A DNA stretch of 64,000 nt from contig CAZOMV010000015.1 of the NCBI GenBank assembly GCA_964580995.1, positions 3,607 through 67,606 on the forward strand, written 5' to 3'. Source of the stretch: JAKJEP01 sp964580995 (GTDB taxonomy: Bacteria; Planctomycetota; Phycisphaerae; Sedimentisphaerales; SM23-30). The position numbers and the translations under genes were made by a program. A model generated the notes under the pieces. That model had not been told where the DNA came from and did not search any database. It worked only from the letters and a program-made list of their open reading frames with translations. Positions 52,839 through 61,013 of this stretch are shown here, piece after piece (positions within the stretch are counted from its first letter, which is position 1; every line of letters starts with the position of its first letter).

Positions 52839-53333
52839 TTAAAGCTCGCCGTGCAGAATACTGCTGAGTTCAAGCGACACCTGCTCGATCTGCGGATCAT
52901 CCAATTGCGGATTGATCACCTCATGGGTGTCCGTTTCCCTGGCAAATCGCATCTTCCAGATTTCCTGACCCGCTTCCCGCCGGGTGTCTTCATACTTCAA
53001 TATTTTTTTCCGCATCAGGATCAAGGCCAGGACGAAACGGAAATGCACTTTGATCGGCTCTTTTTCGTCTTCCAGCCGCCTGAAAAAATTGATTAATATC
53101 TCATCATCGACAAACAGCTTTTTCTTCTGATTAGGCAGGGGCATGGCCGTCTTCCAATAACTGTAAACCTGCGGTTTGCTAGCCTCCCAATATTCCACAC
53201 AAAAATCACATCGTTCGAAAGTGTCATGCTTGTCAATTAAGGCCGCGTAATATTCTTCGCCGGGCCGCAGTTCTCGGCCGGTACCGGTGCATTTACCCGT
53301 GCTTCGCTGTACTTCCCATTGTTCCATAAACAC
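52839..53333 (-). CDS. zinc-ribbon-like protein of unknown function
   Basis: The protein is 164 aa (GTG start at 53333, or ATG at 53327). The N-terminus reads GKCTGTGRELRPGEEYYAALI, and CDFC lies about 28 residues later, a pattern that could bind zinc. The rest is charged and helical. Proteins of this layout occur next to lipoprotein genes in related genomes as far as I recall, but no function is known. It is 26 bp upstream of the lipoprotein in the same direction. Confidence 0.7.
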   Translation of the reverse strand: MFMEQWEVQRSTGKCTGTGRELRPGEEYYAALIDKHDTFERCDFCVEYWEASKPQVYSYWKTAMPLPNQKKKLFVDDEILINFFRRLEDEKEPIKVHFRFVLALILMRKKILKYEDTRREAGQEIWKMRFARETDTHEVINPQLDDPQIEQVSLELSSILHGEL

Positions 53334-53400
53334 TTTTTTCCGTGGTTTCCTGTTATTCCTACATGCAATACGTAGTATTCATTGTATAGAGGATTGAACA

Positions 53401-53772
53401 TTAATCAAACACTAAGTAGGATTTAATTTTCTCAACGGTTTTAAAACCGATGCCTTTGACTTTGGTCAAATCAGCCGCTTGTTGAAAAGGTCCTTCATCC
53501 CCCTGTCTTTGATTTTGCTGCCGATATTGAATAATAGCCATAGCCCGAACTTTTCCGATCCCCGGCAGACGGGCCAGTGACATCCAGGTTTCCCGATTGG
53601 GGTTGATCCGGTCATACATCGCTACGGGAGCCATAGAAATTCCGGCGGAAGGCTGTTCAACGAAATGCGGCCGTTGGAATCTCAAGCATACCCAAATTAG
53701 GGCCAAGGCAAACAATAGCACCCACAGAGATGCGTGCCTGGAAGTATATATTCTATCTTTGCAATTTCGCAT
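53401..53772 (-). CDS. ComEA-like helix-hairpin-helix protein
   Basis: The protein is 123 aa. One N-terminal membrane helix (HASLWVLLFALALIWVCL) is followed by a linker and a pair of helix-hairpin-helix motifs: SLARLPGIGKVRAMAII and LTKVKGIGFKTVEKI, the classic GIG DNA-backbone-binding turns. Such proteins bind DNA outside the inner membrane during uptake (ComEA). The linker starts at INPNRETW, as in ComEA. The rest of the uptake machinery is not in the window. It is 42 bp downstream of parB. Confidence 0.88.
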   Translation of the reverse strand: MRNCKDRIYTSRHASLWVLLFALALIWVCLRFQRPHFVEQPSAGISMAPVAMYDRINPNRETWMSLARLPGIGKVRAMAIIQYRQQNQRQGDEGPFQQAADLTKVKGIGFKTVEKIKSYLVFD

Positions 53773-53814
53773 TACTTTGCGTTACTCGGATACCAACTCT
53801 TTAGATGCCCCTAT

Positions 53815-54729
53815 TTATATCAGCTTTTCCCGGATGCGATCAAAATCATCCAGATTGTAATATTCAATGATAATTTTTCCACGATGCGTCGTTCGTTTGG
53901 CGGTATGTATCATTACTCGTGTCCCTAATATTCGGGTCATCTCGTGTTCGAGCTCCAGAATATGAGGGGTCTTATTGTTTTTGGATTGCGCAGGCGTAAC
54001 TTGCTGCTGCATCATCTGGATCATGCGTTCCAGCTTGCGCACGGATACATTCTTTTCCCGTACCAGGGCAGCCAACTCTTTCTGCCGGGCCGGCTCTTTG
54101 ATGCCCAGCAGAGCACGGGCATGACCCATACTCAGGGAACCATCCGCGACCCATTGCTGCAGCTCAGGCGATAAATCCAGCAGACGCATATAATTGGCAA
54201 TCGTCGAACGATCCTCCCCCAACCGCTGCGCCACTTCCTGCTGGCTCAGCGAAAAGGTGGTAATATAACTTTTATATGCCCGGGCCCGCTCAATGGCATT
54301 CAGATCAGAACGGTGGATATTCTCGATCAAAGCCCATTCGAGCATCTGTTCTTCACTGGCATGGCGAACAATGGCTGGGATAGTACTTTTTTGGGCCTGG
54401 ATAGTCGCCCGCAATCTTCTTTCACCCGCGATTAACTGATAATTCGAACCAAGCTGCCTGACCAGAATCGGCTGAATGACTCCATTGGCCTTTATGGATT
54501 CAGCTAATTCCATCAATTCAGTTTCGTTCCATTTTTTTCTGGGCTGATGAGGGTTACTTGTGATTTTATCTACCGGAAGATCAACCACCGACTCGGAATG
54601 AGAAGATGGCTCCATAACATGTTCATAAGTTCCTGTATTAAAAGTAGATGCGCTTTCTATCGCCTGGATCCGAGTGGATGTAAGAAGAGAATCAAGCCCC
54701 CTACCCAGCCGTTTTTTAACTTCATTCAC
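53815..54729 (-). CDS. parB: chromosome partitioning protein ParB
   Basis: The protein is 304 aa with a GTG start and AAGGAGG 6 nt upstream. The start KRLGRGLDSLL resembles the ParA-interacting N-terminus. The CTPase/ParB core has ITSNPHQPRKKW, LIAGERRLRA and ENIHRSDLNAIERARAY. The helix-turn-helix reads SQQEVAQRLGEDRSTIANYMRLL. The C-terminal dimerisation region follows. It binds parS, spreads and helps segregate the chromosome. Two perfect parS sites lie 150-240 bases upstream. No parA lies beside it. Confidence 0.96.
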   Translation of the reverse strand: MNEVKKRLGRGLDSLLTSTRIQAIESASTFNTGTYEHVMEPSSHSESVVDLPVDKITSNPHQPRKKWNETELMELAESIKANGVIQPILVRQLGSNYQLIAGERRLRATIQAQKSTIPAIVRHASEEQMLEWALIENIHRSDLNAIERARAYKSYITTFSLSQQEVAQRLGEDRSTIANYMRLLDLSPELQQWVADGSLSMGHARALLGIKEPARQKELAALVREKNVSVRKLERMIQMMQQQVTPAQSKNNKTPHILELEHEMTRILGTRVMIHTAKRTTHRGKIIIEYYNLDDFDRIREKLI

Positions 54730-54776
54730 AAAACACCTCCTTGCGTGATGTTATCCATTTAACAAAATAGCTATTT

Positions 54777-54785
54777 TTATGCACA
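54777..54785 (+). other. DnaA box
   Basis: TTATGCACA fits the DnaA consensus TTATnCACA at all positions. A weaker match TTATCCATT lies 27 bases before it. One good box alone does not define an origin. Confidence 0.5.
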
Positions 54786-54808
54786 AAATATTTATACTAA
54801 TTCGCTAA

Positions 54809-54836
54809 ATTATATGTTTTTCATACTCAGTAACAA
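54809..54836 (-). promoter_or_regulatory. candidate promoter of parB
   Basis: On the minus strand TTGTTA (54836-54831) and a perfect TATAAT (54814-54809) are 16 bases apart. The start would be near 54803, giving a 70-nt leader that contains the DnaA box. Confidence 0.5.
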
Positions 54837-54874
54837 GATAATAATAATTATTAATTAATTCAGTCACCTAAGTA

Positions 54875-54890
54875 TGTTCCACGTGGAACA
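54875..54890. other. parS site 1
   Basis: TGTTCCACGTGGAACA is a perfect 16-bp palindrome identical to the well-known bacterial parS form. It lies 146 bases upstream of parB. Confidence 0.93.
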
Positions 54891-54953
54891 ACCATAAAAT
54901 TGCAATTAAATCTATAAGGTAAAATCCTGATTCATATCCAACACGGAGGAACT

Positions 54954-54969
54954 TGTTCCACGTGGAACA
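54954..54969. other. parS site 2
   Basis: A second perfect TGTTCCACGTGGAACA, 79 bases after the first (start to start). Paired close parS sites strengthen ParB nucleation. Confidence 0.93.
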
Positions 54970-55536
54970 CACCCAAGCGTCATTTCTTGTCAAAATAAAA
55001 TTTATTTTCTGGCTATTATCTAATAACCTTTTATATCGAAATTACTCCATTACCTTCCTATGCCAGCCTCATTTTAAATATGAAAACTCGAGAAAGCGAT
55101 TAATGCATAATAATTGACCGGAAAAATAAAATAATAAAACTTACCCGCGACCTGATACGCTCAATTCACCTTTGCCAGCAATCACCCGCAAAACCATCTT
55201 TCACCACCTTTCTTAAATATAAATAAGGTTCAACTCCAAAATAGTTGCTAATTTCGGTATGGTTACAGGAGATGGATTTATCGCATGAAGGTCTCCGGCA
55301 TAAGCGGTGGTGGTAAATATGGGCGGTACCGTGAGATGCTGCCCCATACCTTATGGCACCAGGAAAACGCTCGGGGGTCGGGTTGGTCGGGTTCACTTCC
55401 CAGCGTTGATCTATCCTCCTTCCTGGTGGCAATATTATACCCTGCCCTGCCGGTGGCATAAAACGATAAATTCAAAACACTTATATCAACAATAAGCATC
55501 GTTTCCGCCAACTAATTTGAAGTTGAACCTAATTAA

Positions 55537-55784
55537 CTGTAATGTCTCACTTTTAAAAACGAACATAACATATTATGAATATAATGGTTACGTCGAAACG
55601 TAATAAATGATCGCCATCAAATAGAATATGGTGCGAAACGTCAGATTCGGTTCCAATAGGCCATTTGTTGCGTTTTTTCGGTTTTTATTGCCAAATTGAA
55701 CACTATGTTTCCAATCCACGCTAAACAATATAAGACAGGTAATAGAAACATCTTATGTCAATAATTCAAAGTGAGACAGTACAA
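55537..55784. mobile_element. about 250-bp element with long terminal inverted repeats, no gene
   Basis: The 21-base segment at 55533-55553 (ending TGTCTCACTTT) and the reverse complement of 55770-55790 match at 19 of 21 positions. AATTAA lies just outside both ends (55531-55536 and 55785-55790), which may be a 6-bp target duplication. The interior has no open frame of note. It looks like a MITE or a collapsed insertion sequence; exact ends are uncertain by a few bases. Confidence 0.7.
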
Positions 55785-55900
55785 TTAAAAAGGATTTTGT
55801 GAATTCGTATATATAGATATTATAGATCTACTAAAACCATATTTAACTCGCTTCATAAAAATCTCTTCCGCTTTGGAATAAATGCCGATTTATATCAGGT

Positions 55901-57397
55901 ATGTCAAAACGAAATGAAAACGTCAGTAACACTTTGTGGAATACCTGCTTACGCGCCTGCAGCTGGGTAAGCATGGGCAGCATGACTTCGCAACTGATCC
56001 GCATGTCTCGCTTATGGATTTTGACCTTTTTACTAGCGCCCGAACAATTTGGGATTTTAACTATAGTATGGTGTGTGTTCGGCTTGATGCAGGAGTTATC
56101 GGACACCGGAATCCGGCATGCCCTGATCCAAAATCCCAGAGCGAACCAAAAACATTATCTGGATAACGCCTGGATTCTGAATCTGCTGCGAAATATCCTG
56201 TTGTTCGGATTGCTCTATATAACTGCCCCCTATATCTCGAATCGCATATACAATAAACCGGAAATGCAGCATTTGCTTCGGATAGCCGGAATTATTTTTC
56301 TTTTTGACGCCTTCACCAGCGTAAGTCTGGTATTGCTCCGAAAACAATTGGATTTCAAACGCGTTGCCATCGTCAATGTCGCCGGGAATATAATGGCATT
56401 AATCGCAACGATCCTCTGTACCGTATTCCTGAAGGGCATCCAGGGGGTTATCTACGGTGAAATAGTCGGGTCGGCAACCATTTGTTTTCTTAGTTATTAC
56501 GTTCATTCCTATCGTCCTCAAATAAAATGGAGCCGAATGGCCGGCAGCGAATTGCTTGGATACGGTCTCATCACATATCTGGTTACACTGATTGATGCCG
56601 TCGGCATGAGAATGGATGTATTTATCCTGGGGAAAATCGCAACGAATTATGAAATAGGGATATACGGGTTAGCCATGGCGATCGTCATGGCACCTTGTGC
56701 GTTATTTTCCTTGTTGACTATATCCGTTGGCTTTCCCGCATTATCCATGGTGCAGCATGATATCCCCATGGTACGGCGTGGCACAGCGGAGATTATCAAG
56801 GCAACTCAGATGATATCGCTTCCCCTATTTATCATACTATTTCTTTTGGCACAGGACATAGTAATAATACTACCGAATAAATATGCCGGTGTAAGCGAGA
56901 CATTGCGCTGGTTGTCAATTTATGGTTTCTTTATCGTCTATCTGCGTCAGGTTACTCCTGCATTATATGCGATCAGTAAAGTATATTGGTTAATCATTCG
57001 TGGAATGATCCATGTAATCCTGATGGCAATCCTTTTACCCCTATTTTATCAAAAGTATGGTTTATTCGGTGTCTGCTGGGCATGTAATATTACAAGTATC
57101 ATAACAGATATATTCGTAGTATGGATAGCCATGCATGAACTTCAATGGTCGCTGCAGCAATATTATAAGGATATCTGCATCGTAATCAGATCAATGCTAT
57201 TTGGAATCATAAGTTTTACCATTCTGTATTATGCAATGGCGCTTTTAAATTATCCATGGTCTGACCATCTATGGGTACGTATTATGGTAACGATATTGGG
57301 TCTCGTAGGTTATGGTTGCGGATATTACCACTATTACAGCGGTCGAATCCGATTGCCGAGTCTATTGGCAGAAAATCGGATGGTTGCCGATGAGTAA
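55901..57397 (+). CDS. polysaccharide flippase (MOP/Wzx-like)
   Basis: The protein is 498 aa with about 12-14 membrane segments. The N-terminus reads SQLIRMSRLWILTFLLAPEQFGIL and TGIRHALIQN, a WzxC/RfbX pattern where the first helices cradle lipid-linked glycan. It flips undecaprenyl-linked repeat units to the periplasm, which would feed the Wzy-like enzyme at 33.5 kb. The ribosome site is weak. It is the first gene to the right of the parS region and starts a second glycan cluster. Confidence 0.88.
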   Translation: MSKRNENVSNTLWNTCLRACSWVSMGSMTSQLIRMSRLWILTFLLAPEQFGILTIVWCVFGLMQELSDTGIRHALIQNPRANQKHYLDNAWILNLLRNILLFGLLYITAPYISNRIYNKPEMQHLLRIAGIIFLFDAFTSVSLVLLRKQLDFKRVAIVNVAGNIMALIATILCTVFLKGIQGVIYGEIVGSATICFLSYYVHSYRPQIKWSRMAGSELLGYGLITYLVTLIDAVGMRMDVFILGKIATNYEIGIYGLAMAIVMAPCALFSLLTISVGFPALSMVQHDIPMVRRGTAEIIKATQMISLPLFIILFLLAQDIVIILPNKYAGVSETLRWLSIYGFFIVYLRQVTPALYAISKVYWLIIRGMIHVILMAILLPLFYQKYGLFGVCWACNITSIITDIFVVWIAMHELQWSLQQYYKDICIVIRSMLFGIISFTILYYAMALLNYPWSDHLWVRIMVTILGLVGYGCGYYHYYSGRIRLPSLLAENRMVADE

Positions 57398-57454
57398 GGA
57401 AAATAATAAGATTCTATATAAAGGTTACTCGACACGATGAATCGGGAGTAAGAT

Positions 57455-58231
57455 ATGCAAATACATAGTCGCGAGAATTATCTGGAATATTTACGGGCGG
57501 ACCTTTTCAACAGCAATGTAGATCGCTGGACCATACGTGAGTATTTCAAGAATGATGTAATGCGGTATCAGAGAATCCTGCGAAAACTGGAGTATTATCT
57601 CAACTGTAAGCCCAGGTGGTGGTCCAGGCCCATGCAGATGTATTTGCGCTGGCGGCGACTTCGGTTGGGTGTGCGCCTGGGGATTACGATTTCACCAAAC
57701 TGTTTTGGACCGGGACTGTCGATTGCGCATCCGGGCAGTCTGGTGGTCAACGATGAGGTGAAGGTTGGCAGGAATTGCCGGATTCACTCGTGCGTAAATA
57801 TTGGTTTGTTTCGGGATAAGGCGCCGCTGATCGGGGACAACGTGTATATAGGACCGGGAGCAAAACTGTTTGGGGGGATCCGGATTGGGGACGATGTCGC
57901 GATCGGAGCCAACGCCGTAGTGAATAAAGATGTGCCGGCCCATGTAACGGTGGGCGGGGTTCCGGCGCGAATTATCTCGCGGCAGGGTTCGGCAGATTTG
58001 ATTCCAGCACTTATCAAAACGAAACAAAGGCCGAAGCGGATTCTCCGGCCCCAGCCGAAAGCTATTCATTCGGGATTCATGCAGATTCAGAAATTAGTAG
58101 AAATAGATTTGCATCAACAAGACCCTGCGGAAGGGCAGGCTCCGGTACAAAATAAATGCGAAAATGAACCTGAGGATAGGATGGATGTAATCAAAACCAA
58201 CCGTAATGGTATTTATAGTGACGATAAATAG
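57455..58231 (+). CDS. left-handed beta-helix acyltransferase (serine acetyltransferase-like)
   Basis: The protein is 258 aa. Hexapeptide repeats run from about residue 85 to 175 (ISPNCFGPGLSIAHPGSLVV, IGDNVYIGPGAKLFGGIRIG, VAIGANAVVNKDVPAHVTVGGVPARII), with the His of IAHPG as catalytic base. In this neighbourhood it probably O-acetylates a sugar rather than serine. GGGAG lies 6 nt before the ATG. The last 80 residues are not hexapeptide and are of unknown purpose. Confidence 0.87.
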   Translation: MQIHSRENYLEYLRADLFNSNVDRWTIREYFKNDVMRYQRILRKLEYYLNCKPRWWSRPMQMYLRWRRLRLGVRLGITISPNCFGPGLSIAHPGSLVVNDEVKVGRNCRIHSCVNIGLFRDKAPLIGDNVYIGPGAKLFGGIRIGDDVAIGANAVVNKDVPAHVTVGGVPARIISRQGSADLIPALIKTKQRPKRILRPQPKAIHSGFMQIQKLVEIDLHQQDPAEGQAPVQNKCENEPEDRMDVIKTNRNGIYSDDK

Positions 58232-58260
58232 AACCTGTACTTTGTGTGGGAATCAAAGAA

Positions 58261-59430
58261 ATGAATCAAAAACTAGTACATTTATTAGTCTGTCCTGAGT
58301 GCAAATGTGACCTGGCTGCCTTCGCGTTTTCCAAAAAAGAGGAAAGAGTAATCGACGGAGTACTTCGTTGTACGAATTGCACCGGTGAATATATGATCGT
58401 AGGCGGGATTCCCCGGATGTTACCGTCGAGTTTATATCGCAATGACGACTTTCTGTGTCGGTATCAAACAGAGATACAGGCTATTCGGCAGGGACAAGAG
58501 GTTGTTGAGATGCAGATGGACAGCTTAAACAGCCACAAGAAAAGGACCATCGAAAGTTTTCAATGGCAATGGCATACCTATAATCGGTTCGGATATGACG
58601 ATCCTACTTTTCATATTGAAAGGGAAAGACAGCGATTTTTTGATAACACTCTTTTCTCCGGTGAGGATATTAAAAACAAACGGATCCTGGATGGCGGCTG
58701 CGGCAACGGCCGATATTCCCTGCAATGTGTTTTGCAAGGAGCGGAAGTGGTTGGTATCGATTTAAGCGCCGCGGTAGAGGATGCCTGCCAAAATTTACAG
58801 GGACATCCCAATGCCAGTTTCGTCCAGGCGGATATGTTTAAATTGCCGTTCCGACCGGGTATATTTGACATGGCCTTTAGTATCGGAGTCTTGATGCATA
58901 CCGGAGATGCACAAAAAGCGTTTACTTCCCTTGCTGGTCATGTCAAACCGGGTGGGCATGTAGGGATTGGTGTCTACCAAAAACAAAATCCGCTGCATGA
59001 ATTTAATGATCGATGGTTGCGTGCTTTTAGCATCCATTTTTCACCGGCCTTTTTAAAAGATTTGGCCCATGTGTTGGCCAAAGTTGCCAACGCCGCCTGG
59101 AAAATAAGAATGCTGGGACTCATCAACGCGTTCTTTCGTTTGGAACCGTATGAATTATGCATCTATGACTGGTATAAGGCGCCCGTCGCCACGCATCATA
59201 CCTATGCGGAAGTAGAAAGCTGGTTCCGGGCGATTCACATGGCGGACATTCGTGATGACCGGAAAAGGGACCAAAGAGATTTTTTTCGAAAATGGCTCTG
59301 GCCCCGCTGCGGTCTAACGATGCGCGGACAAATTCCACAAAAAAAACCAGAGAAAATCGCACCGGGGAATTACAATACGCCTGAACTTTCCCTTTCTCGC
59401 ATAACCGATGAAATGATTTGTACAAATTGA
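58261..59430 (+). CDS. SAM-dependent methyltransferase with N-terminal Trm112-like zinc ribbon
   Basis: The protein is 389 aa from the ATG at 58261 (GGGA 9 nt upstream; a GTG at 58246 is in frame). The ribbon CPECKC...CTNC is Trm112-like (LLVCPECKCDL, GIPRMLP). The methyltransferase motif is ILDGGCGNGRYSL, followed by VVGIDLSAA and a DMAFSIGVLMHTGD loop. The likely target is a glycan or lipid precursor. Its last 61 bases overlap the end of the opposite-strand glycosyltransferase gene. Confidence 0.87.
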   Translation: MNQKLVHLLVCPECKCDLAAFAFSKKEERVIDGVLRCTNCTGEYMIVGGIPRMLPSSLYRNDDFLCRYQTEIQAIRQGQEVVEMQMDSLNSHKKRTIESFQWQWHTYNRFGYDDPTFHIERERQRFFDNTLFSGEDIKNKRILDGGCGNGRYSLQCVLQGAEVVGIDLSAAVEDACQNLQGHPNASFVQADMFKLPFRPGIFDMAFSIGVLMHTGDAQKAFTSLAGHVKPGGHVGIGVYQKQNPLHEFNDRWLRAFSIHFSPAFLKDLAHVLAKVANAAWKIRMLGLINAFFRLEPYELCIYDWYKAPVATHHTYAEVESWFRAIHMADIRDDRKRDQRDFFRKWLWPRCGLTMRGQIPQKKPEKIAPGNYNTPELSLSRITDEMICTN

Positions 59431-60776
59431 TTTTGCTGCACTGGCAAATGAAACTGTTGTATAAAATCCCAATTCGGCTTCGGCTGAAATTCATCGAATT
59501 TGATTTTTCGAAAAAGGTCCAAAACCGTTTTTTGAATACCGTGGATATCATCCGGCCGAGCAGGAAAACCCGTACCCGCTCGCAAAACGAGATCGCGCGC
59601 CTCTCCATGCGGCAGTAAAGCCAGAATGGTTTTGCCCGAGCCAAGATATGTGTACGTTTTTCCTGGAACACACCAGTGGTAGTCCCTGTATTTTATACCA
59701 TACAGGCTCAGGACCAGCAAATCTGCCCCTGCCAGAAATTCTTGCACTTGCGAATGGGGCAGGGGTCCATGCTGGATCACCTGTTCCGAAATCCCCAGCT
59801 TTTTTGCCCAATGATCGATCTCCGGAAAACGATTTCCCACAAAGTGCATTTGGAACGTTCGGCCGAATTCCGGATCGTCATGGGCTGCCCCTGCCAGTGC
59901 CTGCAGCAGATAATGTGGAGACATCCATTCAAGTTGCAGATTCTCGCAAAAACAAGCGCCGAATAATCCACGGCGTAACCACTGGCTGATCCGTAAAAAC
60001 ACCCGGGCGAAAACCGTTGCCGATGCAATGTCAATCCCGCGTAACTGACCGGTATAAGCAATGGTAAACGGTTTGCTGGTTTTGGGCGGAATCCCGTCTC
60101 CCTTCTCCGCTGCGGTTTCATAGCTGTGACGAACCGTAAATATCTTCCGCCCCAGACTCTCCCCATAGGCTCCCACCAGAATTTGCCGCTGGGTTTCGGT
60201 CTCAGCAAGGATCGCCTGGGCATCGCGCACACAACGGCTTTCCCACAAACGAGCTCGTCTTTTTTCCAGGTAACTTTTATAAGGCCACGGCATCCCCGTA
60301 AACCAGGCATCCCGAAACTCCAGAACCATGGGTAGTTGATACTGTCCAGCCAAGGTATGAGCTATCGCCATCAAACCAAAAGGTAAAGCGGTGGCAAAGA
60401 GTGCGTCAATTTTAAAATGTCTGATAAGCCAATGGGAAACGCAAAAAATCGCCTTGCTGAGTCCATATTCCGGATCCGGGCCGGGTAACCGTTTCCACCA
60501 GGGCCATTTCGGAAGTACCTCTTTTTTTATTTCTGCGGGTACCTGGTTCTCCTTACTTATACAACAGATCCTAAGCCGTGGAGAAATTTCTTCAATACAG
60601 GCATTGTCCCCCTTGGTTACCACAACGACACCGTAACCTCTTTGAATTAAGGCATTAACGAATCGATCCGCCCGGATTCCCGCGGCAGTATTGGTAGAAA
60701 AATAATGTTGGGTTATGTAAAGTACCGTCTTCTTTTCCATCTGAGACTTTATTCGGCTGATATCTGAGTTTTCCAT
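59370..60776 (-). CDS. GT-B glycosyltransferase (GT4-like)
   Basis: The protein is 468 aa. The N-terminal domain has KKTVLYITQHYFSTNTAAGIRADRFVNAL, typical of GT4 enzymes with an N-terminal acceptor-binding domain. The donor domain has PFTIAYTGQLRG, QMHFVGNRFPEIDHW, and PHSQVQEFLAGADLLVLSLYG before YTYLGSGKTILALLPHG. Initiation at Met1 (60776) or Met13 (60740) is open; neither has a good ribosome site. The 3' end overlaps the convergent methyltransferase by 61 bp. Confidence 0.88.
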   Translation of the reverse strand: MENSDISRIKSQMEKKTVLYITQHYFSTNTAAGIRADRFVNALIQRGYGVVVVTKGDNACIEEISPRLRICCISKENQVPAEIKKEVLPKWPWWKRLPGPDPEYGLSKAIFCVSHWLIRHFKIDALFATALPFGLMAIAHTLAGQYQLPMVLEFRDAWFTGMPWPYKSYLEKRRARLWESRCVRDAQAILAETETQRQILVGAYGESLGRKIFTVRHSYETAAEKGDGIPPKTSKPFTIAYTGQLRGIDIASATVFARVFLRISQWLRRGLFGACFCENLQLEWMSPHYLLQALAGAAHDDPEFGRTFQMHFVGNRFPEIDHWAKKLGISEQVIQHGPLPHSQVQEFLAGADLLVLSLYGIKYRDYHWCVPGKTYTYLGSGKTILALLPHGEARDLVLRAGTGFPARPDDIHGIQKTVLDLFRKIKFDEFQPKPNWDFIQQFHLPVQQNQFVQIISSVMRERESSGVL

Positions 60777-60843
60777 CGAATTTGCTGGAAATTCCTTTTG
60801 AACCCTACTGCGTACACAAAATCATCGTAACTCATTGATACCT

Positions 60844-60860
60844 TTGTAATTATATTACAA
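60844..60860. promoter_or_regulatory. 17-bp palindrome covering a -10-like sequence upstream of the GT4 gene
   Basis: TTGTAAT-TAT-ATTACAA has perfect 7-bp arms. The minus-strand TATAAT at 60854-60849 lies inside it, 73 bases upstream of the GT4 start, so a repressor could act there. No strong -35 is seen. Confidence 0.35.
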
Positions 60861-61013
60861 TTTCCGTCCGTTCACTCATTTGTACTGCTTTATATTACGA
60901 TAGATGGTATAATGTCATCTGAATAATAGTGCGATAAAATACCTGGAAACTTTCCTGATGACAGAATAGTTCATACAATAAGTATAAACAATTGCCCTAA
61001 CTGAGGTAAGAGC

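Larger units (their letters stand above)
54730..55900. other. gene-free AT-rich region, parS-bearing, candidate origin neighbourhood
   Basis: About 1.2 kb without a supported gene. It holds a parB promoter, a DnaA box, two parS sites and an inverted-repeat element (about 55537-55784). A short GC-richer patch at about 55270-55460 has no recognisable coding sense. Genes on both sides point away from the region (minus strand from 50 to 54.7 kb, plus strand from 55.9 to 59.4 kb), a pattern often seen around replication origins. Confidence 0.6.

Noticed and set aside
55150..55260. tRNA-like GGTTCAACTCC segment
   Set aside because: No acceptor stem, D-arm or anticodon arm can be formed around it.
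55166..55511. Overlapping minus-strand frames of 77-97 aa in the parS-bearing intergenic region
   Set aside because: No ribosome sites, implausible composition, and frames that contradict each other; possibly a decayed gene but not supportable.
60908..60913. TATAAT as promoter of the CotH-type gene
   Set aside because: The -10 is perfect, but no acceptable -35 exists at 16-18 bases upstream, so I did not list it as a promoter.
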